This document shows positions 1 to 10,500 of a stretch of DNA of 64,000 nt, piece after piece. Under the pieces are notes generated by a model. It had not been told where the DNA came from. It did not search any database and worked only from the letters and a program-made list of their open reading frames with translations. Positions within the stretch are counted from its first letter, which is position 1. The number at the start of each line of letters is the position of its first letter. A program made the translations under genes and the position numbers. This DNA is from Atriophallophorus winterbourni. Taxonomy: Eukaryota; Platyhelminthes; Trematoda; Plagiorchiida; Microphallidae. The stretch is taken from positions 153,382 to 217,381 of the forward strand of contig JACCGJ010004931.1 of assembly GCA_013407085.1 (NCBI GenBank), in the 5' to 3' direction.

Positions 1-170
1 TTCATATGGTTTAGCAGCTAGTCCGGGTACAAGCTTTGTGGTTCGGTGGTAAATACGCTGCAGAAGATTGATGTCTTTCTGAATCCAGGGTGACCAAGCC
101 TGAACAGCGTACTCCATCGCTGGTTTCAGATAGGTGTTCATGATACGGGGCACCGACTGATTGGCACCGA
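1..170 (-). mobile_element. CR1-like LINE remnant, reverse transcriptase C-terminus
   Basis: Read on the minus strand this edge-truncated piece encodes the region after the RT palm: PRIMNTYLKPAMEYAVQAW followed by a W-x-x-KD-x-x-LLQRIYHR-x-TKLV pattern. The same block recurs at 9862-10389 and 12753-13004, so it is one LINE family. It continues beyond the left end of the window. No catalytic motif lies inside it, so it is a dead fragment. Confidence 0.8.
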
Positions 171-1402
171 CTGTTACTCTGTTGGTGTCATTTTTGTAAT
201 ATTTAGTGTACACCTTTTTCAAAGCTTCACTTGAAATTCTGCTAAGATGTTGCAGTCATTTCACGTACTATTTTCTTTACACAATTTACATCAGGGATTA
301 GACATCGTTTTTACAAATGCGTAACTGCATCTGGATTCCATTGATAAATGTTCTGATTGAAAAGTGCTTGTTTTAATTGCCATATTTTTGCGGCGCAATG
401 AAGCCTAATAGACGTTTCAGCGACATCAGAATTATGATACAGTGCATCTAGTTTTATGGAAATAAATTAGTTCAATCCAGGTCGAAACGCGTCCCCGTTC
501 CTCGACATGGAAAGCTTGCTTGACCGACCTTAATGACTCACATATCGTTACATATCTATTGACGCTCTCCATCCTATACTGATTCCATCCAGATTGACAG
601 TTGAACCGTCTTCATGAATTCTCGTTTGATTTCTATTGTTTTCTTTGAGATTTTAGCTTATCCCATTCTCTAGCATTGGGGCAAATGACGGTGTACTGAA
701 TATCATTCGTGACCTAATGAATTAAATTTCAACGCCAATGCACATCACACCATTTTCATTATATTACTTTAACAGCTGTTTGATTATATGTATTACCTGT
801 CCCGGATGAGCATAATGAGTTTACAAATAATTCTTTGTGTTGTTAAATTTTATTGTCATTTGATGAAGTTTTTATAACTAAGTTTTATCTGATTAATCGA
901 TTGACTTGATATGGCATAATGTTTCGTGAGATTGTTAACACACTCCAATTTGGTTGATTTTTTGATCATGTGAATTTTACATGTACCACAAGCACGTGCT
1001 TTGTCACCAATACTAACATAATGTGAAGTTAGTAGAGTCTCAAGCAATGTGTTGCTCACATCCCCCACACATACGCACCACTGGTGAGCAGGAATCACGA
1101 TGTGATTCTGTGTTTGAACAACGTGGTTCGTTGTACGAACCCTATGTAACAGTGGTTTTCAAGTATAACTTTGTTTAGTAGAGTCTCGTTAGCATCGATT
1201 TGTGCTTATTCCGCATTCAACGACTAAACGTATCGCTGAAAAAAGTAATTTATAGTTTTGAATGGCATATTATAGAGTTGCCTTCTGGGATTTGAGGGTA
1301 CTGGTTTTTGGCTGCTGAACGTAGTTCACACAGCCAATTTACGAAAGCCGCAGATCAATAAGTACAGCTTATCGCTTAGACCGTTGCGAGAAACTTAAAT
1401 AC
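171..1402. other. No gene seen; intergenic AT-rich stretch
   Basis: No convincing coding exon or splice-bounded reading frame is visible on either strand. The longest frame (856-1098, minus) has no recognisable motif. The only structured part is the double-hairpin repeat at 1087-1180, listed separately. Confidence 0.5.
1087..1180. repeat. Dispersed double-hairpin repeat, copy 1
   Basis: Two perfect short hairpins lie in tandem. GAATCAC/GTGATTC (1092-1108) has a 3-nt loop and GGTTCG/CGAACC (1125-1141) has loop TTGTA; they are followed by CCTATGTAACAGTGG. The same arrangement recurs at 44931-45020 and the second hairpin at 26405-26470. The 44931 copy changes both sides of one base pair in the second stem, which suggests the pairing itself is kept. 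The class of element is unknown; the CAGTGG string and the hairpin resemble parts of the TA-target transposon at 18936-19758. Confidence 0.7.
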
Positions 1403-3325
1403 CGCGGAGGGGAGGTGTTCTTATGATCAACACCTCACGCTCAGAGAAATCACCGAACGATTTGATGCTGGAAGACACACTGTGGTGTTTATTTGAAATA
1501 GCAGCCGACGGAGACTGCGATTTCGATGTGATTTACCGACCACAGTCAGCAGACAACTCAGGCGATGCAAGTTAATTCGAGAAGACTCAGCTGATTGTTT
1601 TCAGATGTCGCAAAAACGTCCTGATCATTGGTGACTTTAATCTCCCGAATTTACTGAAAAACGAGATTCTTCCGGTGAATTCTCTTGATTATTTATTCTA
1701 CGAAATGTTCAACGAAATATCTTTATTTAACCACTTCTCAAGCAACGCTCGTTTCAGTGGCACAAACAAACCGTCCATACTCGATCTTGTTCTGACAAGC
1801 CAAGAAAATGATATCGATGATATCCATCATGAAGTCCACTTGAGAAAGAGTGATCATGTAGTCATCATTTTTGTTTATATATCTGAAGCGAAAAGAACAA
1901 GTGACACTATGATAATGATAAGGAAAATTGATATTGTAGTATTATCCATGGCCCTTCAAAAATTCACCGATTGAGCACCGAATACTGGAGAAACTCTACG
2001 AAAAATTGAAGTACACTTTAGATATTTTCCAAAAAAACTATAAAGCGATTCAAATTCGGGATCAGGAGTCGAACCAGAAAATGTATAAATATGTGAAAAT
2101 GTGCATGACAACACCTGAATCCCGGGAGTCCTACCGTTTCCTAAGAAATAAAGTTAATAAACTTGTCCAGGAGGATAGAGAATAGTATCAAGAAATCTGA
2201 GGAAAAAAGTGAACGAAATCCGAAGCTCCTCTTGCAGTGATTCCAGGATAAAGCCTGACGTTTCCGCTTTACTTAATACGAATGGAACTACCTCAACCAT
2301 TCTGGTATCCGCAAACGAGCTGAGACAATTTTACTCTAGAGTGTTCTACACAAACGAGCGTGCATAATGGATACTCTATCCATGCTTGTCATTTAGATAT
2401 GTTCAAAGCCTTTGATTGTGTTAACCACAACATACTGCTACAGAAATTTTAGCAGCTCGTGTTAGGTGATATATTAATGGCCAGGATACATGATTATTGG
2501 ACTGGTAGAGTTATCAGGGTTAGAGTTGATGGGCCCTATTCAGCTCAGTCAAAGTTCACAGTGGAGTACTGCAAGGCTCACTCTTGGGGCCAACACTCTT
2601 TCTGATGTATGTAAGAGATATACCTGAAATCGTACGAAGTAAAGTCATTTTATTTGTGGATGATCTTAAACTTTGGACTGGGTTGCGTATAATAAAATAT
2701 TGTCAACTTCTACAAAAAGATATGAATAAACTTCATGACTGGACTTTACGAAGGTGCTTACCATCCAACATCCAAAAATGTATAATGTTAAACGTCGGTA
2801 AATCCTTTTAATTCAAATACTCTCTGGTATCTTAATAACTCTAATGGGTTACGGAAGAGAAAGACCTGGGCGTGTGGATCAGCAGTAAATTGAAGTCTTC
2901 GCGGCAGCGTTCTGTTGTATACAAAAGTCCTGCCCAACCAAGACACTGGTCAGAAGGATCTTCGGTACATTCAAAAAGCAGGCACTCCCACGGATAATTA
3001 ACACTTATGTCCGGAGTACGCTGTTCGAGTATGGTCGCCATGGTTACAAAACGGAATGACTTTACTGCAACGCTCATACCAGCGCGCTACAAAACTGATG
3101 ATCGGACAGTACAATAAGCCCTACGAGAAGTGGATTGCAAATCTGAACCTATTTGACCATGCCAGGGTTGATTTGATCACGCAGTCCAACAGTCTGCACA
3201 CAATAAATCACCCACTTGAACGCCTGTTTAATAGGCGAGAAGCAGAAGAAACCAGAACTACATTGAATTACCTCAGCACAAACCAATTACCATGTGAGAC
3301 CGTGTTGAGTACGCGGTAATCATTA
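1403..3325 (+). mobile_element. CR1/Jockey-group LINE remnant (endonuclease and RT)
   Basis: Successive frames give the parts of a non-LTR retrotransposon ORF2 in order. The APE-type endonuclease shows D-x-IYRPQ near 1535, IIGDFNLPN at about 1627 and the C-terminal ILDLVLTS plus SDH near 1780-1855. The RT shows LDMFKAFDCVNHN near 2393, GSLLGPTLFLMYV near 2577 and the active-site FVDDLKLW near 2655. The C-terminal TKLMIGQYNKPYEKW block is near 3090. Many stops and frameshifts separate them, and the active-site box reads VDD rather than ADD. It is an old, inactive copy in the same orientation as the DM9 genes. Confidence 0.85.
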
Positions 3326-4629
3326 TCTATATTTGTCGACCTTCATTTACAGAAGGTGGCACAAAATAGCATCATCATGTTTATCAACGCTCTGCTTGAT
3401 CATGTTCGATCGATTGGAGCGAAACTCCTCTGCGCAATGTTTTCATCTGCTATCATCGATGTTACACTATGCAAGCATCATTTCACCCGGAAATTTTGTT
3501 GAACAATTTTGTCGACGCTAACACTCATAAACTTGTTTAATTTATTAATAATGTCTTTAAGCAAAACTCTTTTTTCCAGAGAAAACGCATCCAGCCGCCT
3601 TCAACCAGACCTGATTTCGATTAATTGCTCAAGCAATGTATTTTCAGCATGTGCAACATTCTTTCGTAAAATATCTACGTGTACGCCGATTGCAATGCGT
3701 CGTTATCAGGAATGAACCTATAATAATTAATGACAAGTATTATTGCTTATCGACTTTTCCCCTGTTATCTTCTTGACATGCTCAGTTCATTTAGATCGCA
3801 AAGTATAAGTCAACACTTTCAAATTTCATCGGATCAATTCAAGATAGCGCAAAGCAACAGACAGTTAAACAGTACAGCTGATGTAGAACGAGAGATATTT
3901 GACAAAAGAATAGTCAAGTGAAATATGCATTGCGCACAACATGAATTGAGACAGACAAATGCCTGCTTGACTAATTTACTCACGACTCTACGAGTGAAAG
4001 CGACCATTAAATAAAGGGATTTCTGTACATGTCCGTTATGTATGCAAATCTAAAACTTTTAAAATATGCAGGGTGTTGGCATCACTGTAATCCTGTTTGT
4101 TTGTTTTACAATTTTGCTCTCTGTACGCAAAGCGATATTTAGTATAGTTGACGAAATTTCACAAGCTAACGAAGACAAGGGTGGAATCCCAAAAATTATT
4201 ATAATGAGTTCAATACTGTTCCTATTATTTTATGTGTACTACAGCAATTTATATGTTACAAAATTGTTTTTTTCTATAATGTAAAACTTGGAATGGAGAT
4301 AAACTCTGTTGAAGATTACCTAGTGTTACAGGCGGACCAACATAATCTGTTCTAAATTTTACAGGCTGAAAAATACTACTCATTCTCACACGCGTTTGGC
4401 CTTCAAACGCTTGAGTGGACTAAATCAGAGAAAAACGTACGCAGAATTTTGGATAGTAAACTGCATTACGAGGCCTTCTATAAGCATGAATCTATCATAA
4501 TCGGATCACACAGACGAAAGTTCCGAGCGAATTTGCAGGAGGTGTACCTCAATATCGGTCCGGTCTCTCTCGTATGAGACAACCTCAAATTTAATGTAAA
4601 TAAAAATTCATTGTACACGGTATTTGCGT
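3326..4629. other. No recognised gene apart from one small membrane ORF
   Basis: No transposon protein, splice-bounded exon or RNA gene is recognised. Short frames at 3333-3921 have no family resemblance. The two-helix reading frame at 4066-4284 is listed separately. Confidence 0.4.
4066..4284 (+). CDS. Possible small two-helix membrane protein or exon
   Basis: A 72-residue frame starts with MQGVGITVILFVCFTILLS, a hydrophobic helix at about residues 3-20. A polar stretch with VDEISQANEDKGG (about residues 28-40) follows, then a second hydrophobic helix at about 43-61 ending near YVYYSNLYV. The alternation of two clean hydrophobic segments and an acidic loop is more protein-like than the surrounding AT-rich DNA. 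I do not recognise the family. It could be a genuine short gene, one exon of a larger gene, or chance, because AT-rich DNA often yields hydrophobic frames. No promoter or splice evidence decides this. Confidence 0.25.
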   Translation: MQGVGITVILFVCFTILLSVRKAIFSIVDEISQANEDKGGIPKIIIMSSILFLLFYVYYSNLYVTKLFFSIM

Positions 4630-5250
4630 ACTAAATTATTCACTGTAGGGCATTAAAGCCTGGACCATCTTCACGAAACACAAAAAAATTTAAATGCGAT
4701 ATTCGCGATATCTTGAACATATCGTTGGTAGACAAAGTAAAGAATGCTAGAGTGCTCTCTGAAGCAAAATGTACACGCTATTACGACAGCGATGCCTACG
4801 CTGGCTAGGCCAAATGTACAGAAAAGAAAATGGGTGTATACCAAAAGATCTACTCTATGTTTAGTTGAAATCATAAAGTTAACCATTCGGCTGACCGCAA
4901 TTCCGATACATAAACGTTTTCAAAAAATATCTGGAAGCTTTTGAAATTAAACCCACGAGGTGGAAAAAGCTATTACTTGAACACTGTGTAAATCATCATC
5001 TTCAAGCTGGGCATGAGCAGATATTGCTCTTGAGTGCCGAACGTAAATCACGCTGTCAGCATGTAACTGCCACCGATCAGCCGTGTACTAAATACCGCTG
5101 TAGACCATGCGGACTCTCATAAATCTGACTGTTTATTCATCTGGAATGCTGCCGTCCGCGAAACCGTTATGTGCTAATGATGTACATTTAAGTCCTAAAT
5201 CTACCGACAGACGCCCAGAAGGATAACATCAGTATTAATCACTACTTACA
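4630..5250 (+). mobile_element. RTE-like LINE remnant, 3' part
   Basis: The DNA aligns by eye with the better preserved RTE copies at 29450-30090 and 40110-40620. Shared landmarks are the 'ctggaccatc' stretch near 4655, 'atcttgaacatatcg' near 4712, 'agatctactctatg' near 4850 and the 3' end near 5140. All frames are interrupted. It is an RT C-terminal and 3' UTR fragment with no catalytic motif. Confidence 0.65.
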
Positions 5251-7752
5251 AGTAGACGGTTCACATAAATATTCCCAAAATTGATTTTGTTATGCTTTCG
5301 TGTAATCACATTTAACGTCACGGTGGAAGTTCGATAAGGTAATCCTTATTTTTCTATTGTGAAATTGTGCGGTGCATTAACGGCAAGTGCTAATCTGGGG
5401 CTTTCGGATGATATGCAAATGCACCACCTTCAGGCAAATCACAAGAGCACCAGAACAAGCGACGACGACAATCGCTGAACAATATAATTCGAGGTTTGAT
5501 TTGAATTACAAAAAAACGATTTAATTAACAACATTATAGAAAATTAGTTTAGATGTTCGAGGTCAGCAGCTATGGAATAATGTGCAATACGTAAAGGTCG
5601 GTAAAGGAACCTTAAATTCGTGTGTGCCTGAAGCGAAACGGTCGGCAGTTCGGTTGGCTAATCAAATCAAAGTGACAACTAGTACAGATGTTGATGACAA
5701 ATTTCCTTTAGCGGGATTTGAATACAGAAAATGGATGTCTGATGCTTGGTTTTTGCCACGTGCGTAATAAACGCGTGTGTTAAATTTCCATTTTTCTATT
5801 GTACAATTCGTCCGCCGGAGTGGTTAATGTTAAAAAATTTGATTCCGATTATTCTTTAGATTAATTTTTCCACAGTTTTGTTTTTTAGTCATCTGAAAAC
5901 TCATTTATTTTTAAAGTGTTTCACCATGTTACTACGTGAACGAATGCTATGCACTATTATATTATGAACTGCGGGACTTTTCTGTATCAATTGGACAAAA
6001 TTCAATTGAGCTTTTAAACAACACGATTTTTTAATCATCGTGCAAGCTGAAATTCCGTCATCTCCCAAGACAACGCTTGATGCAACTGCTATACAAAACT
6101 GACGCTGTTTCGGATCTCAATGATCCTGGTAATTTAAGTTATTCCATTCATTTTTAACATTCCTCTCTTATTCGTTAATTGTATTTAAACATTGTGTTGG
6201 TAAATTAAGTTTATTCGCTGAAAATTCGTTTAAACGAAAAATCTCTTTTCTATTTCAGAGCATGTGAAACGGGGATGACTGGGTTATTGTCGCATCGAGT
6301 GTTACCGAAGCCTGTGGAAACAGCGCACTGAACGTTAGAACACGATATACGAATTGACGTAATCCAAACTCACACTTAACCACGGAAGTGATTCGGAGCC
6401 ATCATTTTAAGCAAAATTCACAAAAGATTTCAGATAGCAATAGTTAAAGTGATTGAACAAATTTTGTTAGCACTTGCTACCAAAAGAAAATATATGAAAT
6501 ATTAAATAATATTTTCGGTCGTGAATTGGTCAAGAGCGAGTTATTTCTCGTAAGTTGGGTCTTTGTTATTCAATATTGTGTGCACCTAAAGGTGCAAAAA
6601 GGCATGAAACGTGCAATCGAAACTTGAGACAAAACAGAAATGATGGTACGCTATGTTCCGCACTCACATCTAATGAACCAAAACAACAAAAATGTTTTTT
6701 TGCGTTTGTTCAGTAAGACCAACGGAATGCAAAAGCACCACTGAAGGCAGGTCGATAAGAAAGCCGATGAAAACTGACCTTGAGTGTGAAAATAGTGTAT
6801 ATCAATATCAGAAATTTGCTGCTTGTTTTGCACTAATTCCACGGTAAGTTTGCAGTCTCATCTTATAAGTCGTTTGTATATGTCATCTAAATTGGTCAAT
6901 GAATTTATGAATCAACTGCAGTCTGAATTCTGTCTAAGCTAATAGAAAGTTCATTTGATCTGAAATTAGGAGGCGGTTGATACAAAATTTTTTAAATATC
7001 TTAAATAAAATAAAATAAAAAATAATAAATAATAAATAAATAAATAAGATCACTTTAACCTTACTCCAGCGAATGCAAATCGTTTTATATTTTCAACGCT
7101 AGTGGTGACATTCTTAGTAATTGTCAGTATAGCCTTATATCACATTTGATTTGTTTATGTCACACAATTATCGGCACATTTTGAAATATGGATTTTGAAA
7201 AATTGGTTTTGATCAAGGTTCATATTTTGCGGGTAACCAAATATAGTAACGTTTGCCACGTTTTTTGTGGGTCACGAAGAGGTGGTTTCTAGATTTCAGC
7301 ACTAAAAACTTAAAATAATAGGTATTGCAACATGCATTAATAGCTTGTGATTATTATTATTAAGATTTATATTATTATTGTTGGATTTTCCTGCAATTCG
7401 ATTAGTGCAATGCCATTTGTTTTACAAACAAGCGATTTCATGCATAATGCTCATTTTGACAATGTGATTGTGATTAGCTAGCAGGTTGCACAGACGTGCT
7501 ATAGATGCGAGAACTATAATTAAGAGGATGGATTCATAGCAAGCAAATAAAATGTTTAACTTCTGTAAAATAGAAAAACGTTCTTCTAATATACAATCGA
7601 CAAATTTCGCATGTATCTGCGCGAGGTCGAAACGGTAAAATGCACTGCTATTAATGTTACAAGTTTAATGTATCAATTTGAATGACAATAAACATGTCTG
7701 TGCGATTCTGTTTTGAACTTCTCTATTTCATTTTAATCTCTTCAATTTCCAG
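5251..7752. other. No gene recognised; AT-rich DNA upstream of DM9-A
   Basis: About 2.5 kb with no recognised domain. A 61-residue frame at 5582-5767 (containing GFEYRKWMSDAWFLPRA) is unexplained but lacks splice or family support. A low-complexity A/T run of AATAAA-like units lies at 7007-7048. Promoter and 5' leader sequence for DM9-A must lie in or beyond this stretch, but I see no reliable core-promoter motif. Confidence 0.4.
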
Positions 7753-8852
7753 CTGTCTGAAAGCAATGGCATTTTTCAATAACAATGATCAAATCACGCT
7801 TTCTTGGGTTCCTGTTGTAAATGGAATTATCCCTACCCGAGCAATTCGCACAGGAAACGATGATATTTTTGTCGCACGGATGGTACACGCGGGTGAACAC
7901 ATTCCTGGAAAATACTGCGCTAAATACCGTACTGCATACTGCTCATACGATGGGCGCGAACATGAATATGGGAACTGCGAGATTCTGTGTGACAGTACAG
8001 CGAGCAATAGCAACAGCAAGTGAGCACAAAATTTAAATTACTTGTCTTATTATCTGGTAGTCCTTTTACAATGGATAACTATCTATTTGTCCCACAGTTA
8101 TAAATGGAGCGGTGCATCGTCTGGCCAGGTACCGTGGGGAGCAATCATAGGTGGCGTTGCGAGAGGCGGTGAGCCACTTTATATTGCAAGAAGTCGAATC
8201 AAAGGTGAAACAGTATATGGAAAGGTACACATTGATTAATTTATTAAATTAAAATTCCGATGTTGTTGTAATTTCCTTATAATCGTTCGTGATAATCCAA
8301 TATAGAATGGGAAGTTCATTTTCTTGGTTGGGGTACCATTGTTTGCATTTGAGAACGCGACACTAAAATTATAAAATCACATTGAGGGAAAAAGTTTTAT
8401 ATTTTATTAACTGTGCCACAAGTATGAGCGGAAAAATGGGGAAATTAATTGCGTGATTGGATAGGTGTATTTACATTCTGTAATGAGTTAGCCAGACGTA
8501 TATGTTGCAAGCTTCCGTGACAAACGTACGAATGGTAATTCACGTTGCATTCTAAGCAAATATTTTGACGCAATTCGTTGGACATAAGTCCTATTCAGAC
8601 GTTTTTACAAATTTCGGTAGTCAACATTGTTTTCTTTTTTGATTTATCATAATTATCTGAAATAGTATGAAGAATTAATAGTAATTATTATTAGCATTTG
8701 TGAAAAGTGGCGCAGCACGGGTATTGCACTCGTGCGATTAAATCTCTCCCATTCCCTTGTTTTAGGTGCATTCAAGTCATTCCTGCGCGTATTTCCCATA
8801 CGGTGGCGAAGAACATCGTGTAACCAATTACGATGTCCTGGTGAAACAATGA
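7753..8852 (+). CDS. DM9-A: two-repeat DM9 (DUF3421) protein, 3 coding exons
   Basis: Spliced coding sequence 7766-8019, 8098-8224, 8766-8852 (468 bases, 155 aa). Repeat 1 holds LSWVPVVNGIIPTRAI, VARMVHAGEHIPGKY and the Y-x-G-x-EHEY end. Repeat 2 holds YKWSGASSGQVPWGAI, PLYIARSRIKGETVYGKV and FPYGGEEH with NYDVLV. This is the DM9 pattern: an aromatic-rich GxxW start, an LYVGR-like core, GK, and PYGGxEH ending in YEVL. Introns are GT-AG: 8020-8097 (78 b, phase 2) and 8225-8765 (541 b, phase 0). DM9 proteins in invertebrates include mannose-binding lectins, and in flukes they are reported among secreted or tegument-associated proteins; sugar binding here is inference. An upstream in-frame ATG at 7682 would add a hydrophobic leader, but that leader is read through a pyrimidine-rich AG acceptor, so I prefer ATG 7766. 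The tandem paralogue is DM9-B. Confidence 0.88.
7766..8019 (+). CDS. DM9-A coding exon 1
   Basis: Encodes MAFFNNNDQITLSW through the end of DM9 repeat 1. It ends at AACAGCAA before GTGAGC, in phase 2. An acceptor-like pyrimidine run ending in TTTCCAG sits at 7740-7752, 13 bases before the ATG, so a leader exon or a trans-spliced leader may join there. Confidence 0.88.
8098..8224 (+). CDS. DM9-A coding exon 2
   Basis: 127 bases between acceptor CCCACAG and donor GTACAC. It encodes the first half of DM9 repeat 2, up to GETVYGK. Length and phases match DM9-B exon 2 exactly. Confidence 0.9.
8766..8852 (+). CDS. DM9-A coding exon 3
   Basis: Follows acceptor TTTTAG at 8765. It encodes VHSSHSCAYFPYGGEEH and the closing NYDVLVKQ, then TGA. 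It completes DM9 repeat 2. Confidence 0.9.
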   Translation: MHSSHSCAYFPYGGEEHRVTNYDVLVKQ

Positions 8853-9861
8853 GTTCTGATGTTGATGCACTTTAGATGATCAAAGCAGTTTCACTGACCA
8901 AAGCGACGAACATTCTGACAATTTTCTGCTATTTTTCACAAATATACATATTTCAAAATTTCTATTTCATTGATTGTATCCAGATTGAATTGATTTTTGC
9001 TGCAACATTTCATTAGATTTTTACCCCAGCGATAGCAGCTCTACAAGTTTCGAAGCATTTGATGCGGTTATGGACCCGGTATTGGTCGGTGGCAGTTAAG
9101 GATGGTATTACGAAGATACGTAAAACACCAGCCTCAATGAACTGATCGTTGCTAAGTCGTACTAGATGATTGCAAATCCTCATTCATATGACTGATAATA
9201 ATGGCGGTCACCGTTCTGAACGAGTAAATCACTGTCCTGTTACAAGTTAATAAATGTTTTTCAAGCAGGTTGTGCGTTCGAATCGATGAACTGTGTGCGA
9301 AAAATTTCAAACAAAGTAAAAGCGGTCTCCGGAAAATCGCATTTACGTTAAAGAGAAATGGTTAATTACCGAAGCAAACAAGCGGAACACAGGAATATTC
9401 CGCACATAATTGATAATTTCTAAGATGTATGCATTCATTCATGATGATCACACTTGAATGTTCCAGTATATTGAAAAACTGGTCATCTACTCGCTTGATT
9501 TGCAGCATACGTTTGATGACTTGGCAAATGAATTATGAAACCCTTCATGATGCGTGATTGGAGGATTACGCCGAATTACACACAGCTACGTATACCATAG
9601 GATATACGTAAAAATTCCAATTAAACAGTTTCAAATGTACAACTAAGTAGTTTGATGATACTCGTTAAATTAATCTTCTCATGGAATAATTCAAAAGAAA
9701 ATTCATAATGAATGTTTAGTGAAAATATTGTGCAAGATATTGCAATGCAAGGTAATTCAAGGTTTTCAATGGTCTAAAATGCAACAAGCTTGACAACAAA
9801 CATAGACTGGTAAAAATTGAAATGTACGTGTATAAAACAAGATCAGGAATTAGAGTAAGCA
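8853..9861. other. 3' flank of DM9-A, no further gene
   Basis: No reading frame with recognisable content. An AATAAA at about 9249, within 'gttaataaatg', could serve as polyadenylation signal for DM9-A, though it is about 400 bases past the stop. Nothing else stands out. Confidence 0.35.
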
Positions 9862-10500
9862 TTATATAAGTGTTCGGGAAAAATAACGCAATACAAATTC
9901 ATCTAATTTCGTTTTACAGTCATACAGGTCAGTTGAGTGAGCAACGGTAGAAGGTATACTGTTCCAAGTAAAACAGACATGGACACAATAACAATACCAC
10001 CTATATTTAAGGCGGGAATGGGGTACCACCAGCACATTGTCATGGGTCAGATAATTTTTCGTATCTCTTTGCGTGAATAAATCCTGTAAGAGATGGTTGG
10101 GTGTATGGAATATTTGGTAATGTAGGATACGGTCTCCTCTGATTCGTTTATAGTGAAAGTCAAACATATTGAGGTGAACTATCCTTTCTTTATAAGGCAT
10201 ATTTCGGATGCTGAGAACTAGTTTTGTTGAGCGGTGATAGATTCGCTGCATAAGTTCAACATCCTTCTTGAGCCACGAACACCATGACTGCACACCATAT
10301 TTCATGACTGGTCTCAAGTATGTATTCATGATCCTTGGGAATATCTTAGGCAGAAATTTCCGAAATACCCGTTTGAGTGGATATAGCACACATGTTATTT
10401 TTTAAAGACAGTGTTAGTTTGAAGTGAGGTTTTCAAACTGGGGCATATCCAGACACCCAAATCTTTTTCTTCACTGCAATTTTCAATGATATATGTCTGA
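9862..10500 (-). mobile_element. CR1-like LINE remnant, RT C-terminal domain
   Basis: The minus strand carries a long uninterrupted frame (175 aa, 10389-9862). It holds FPRIMNTYLRPVMKYGVQSW, the W-x-KKDVELMQRIYHR-x-TKLV block, NMFDFHYKRIRGD and a closing FTWNSIPSTVAHS, the usual end of CR1/Jockey-group ORF2. Upstream (10410-10500) another frame gives EEKDLGVWI, the strand just after the RT palm. The intact 175-codon frame makes it one of the less decayed copies here. No RT active site is present, so it is 5'-truncated and inert. Confidence 0.88.
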
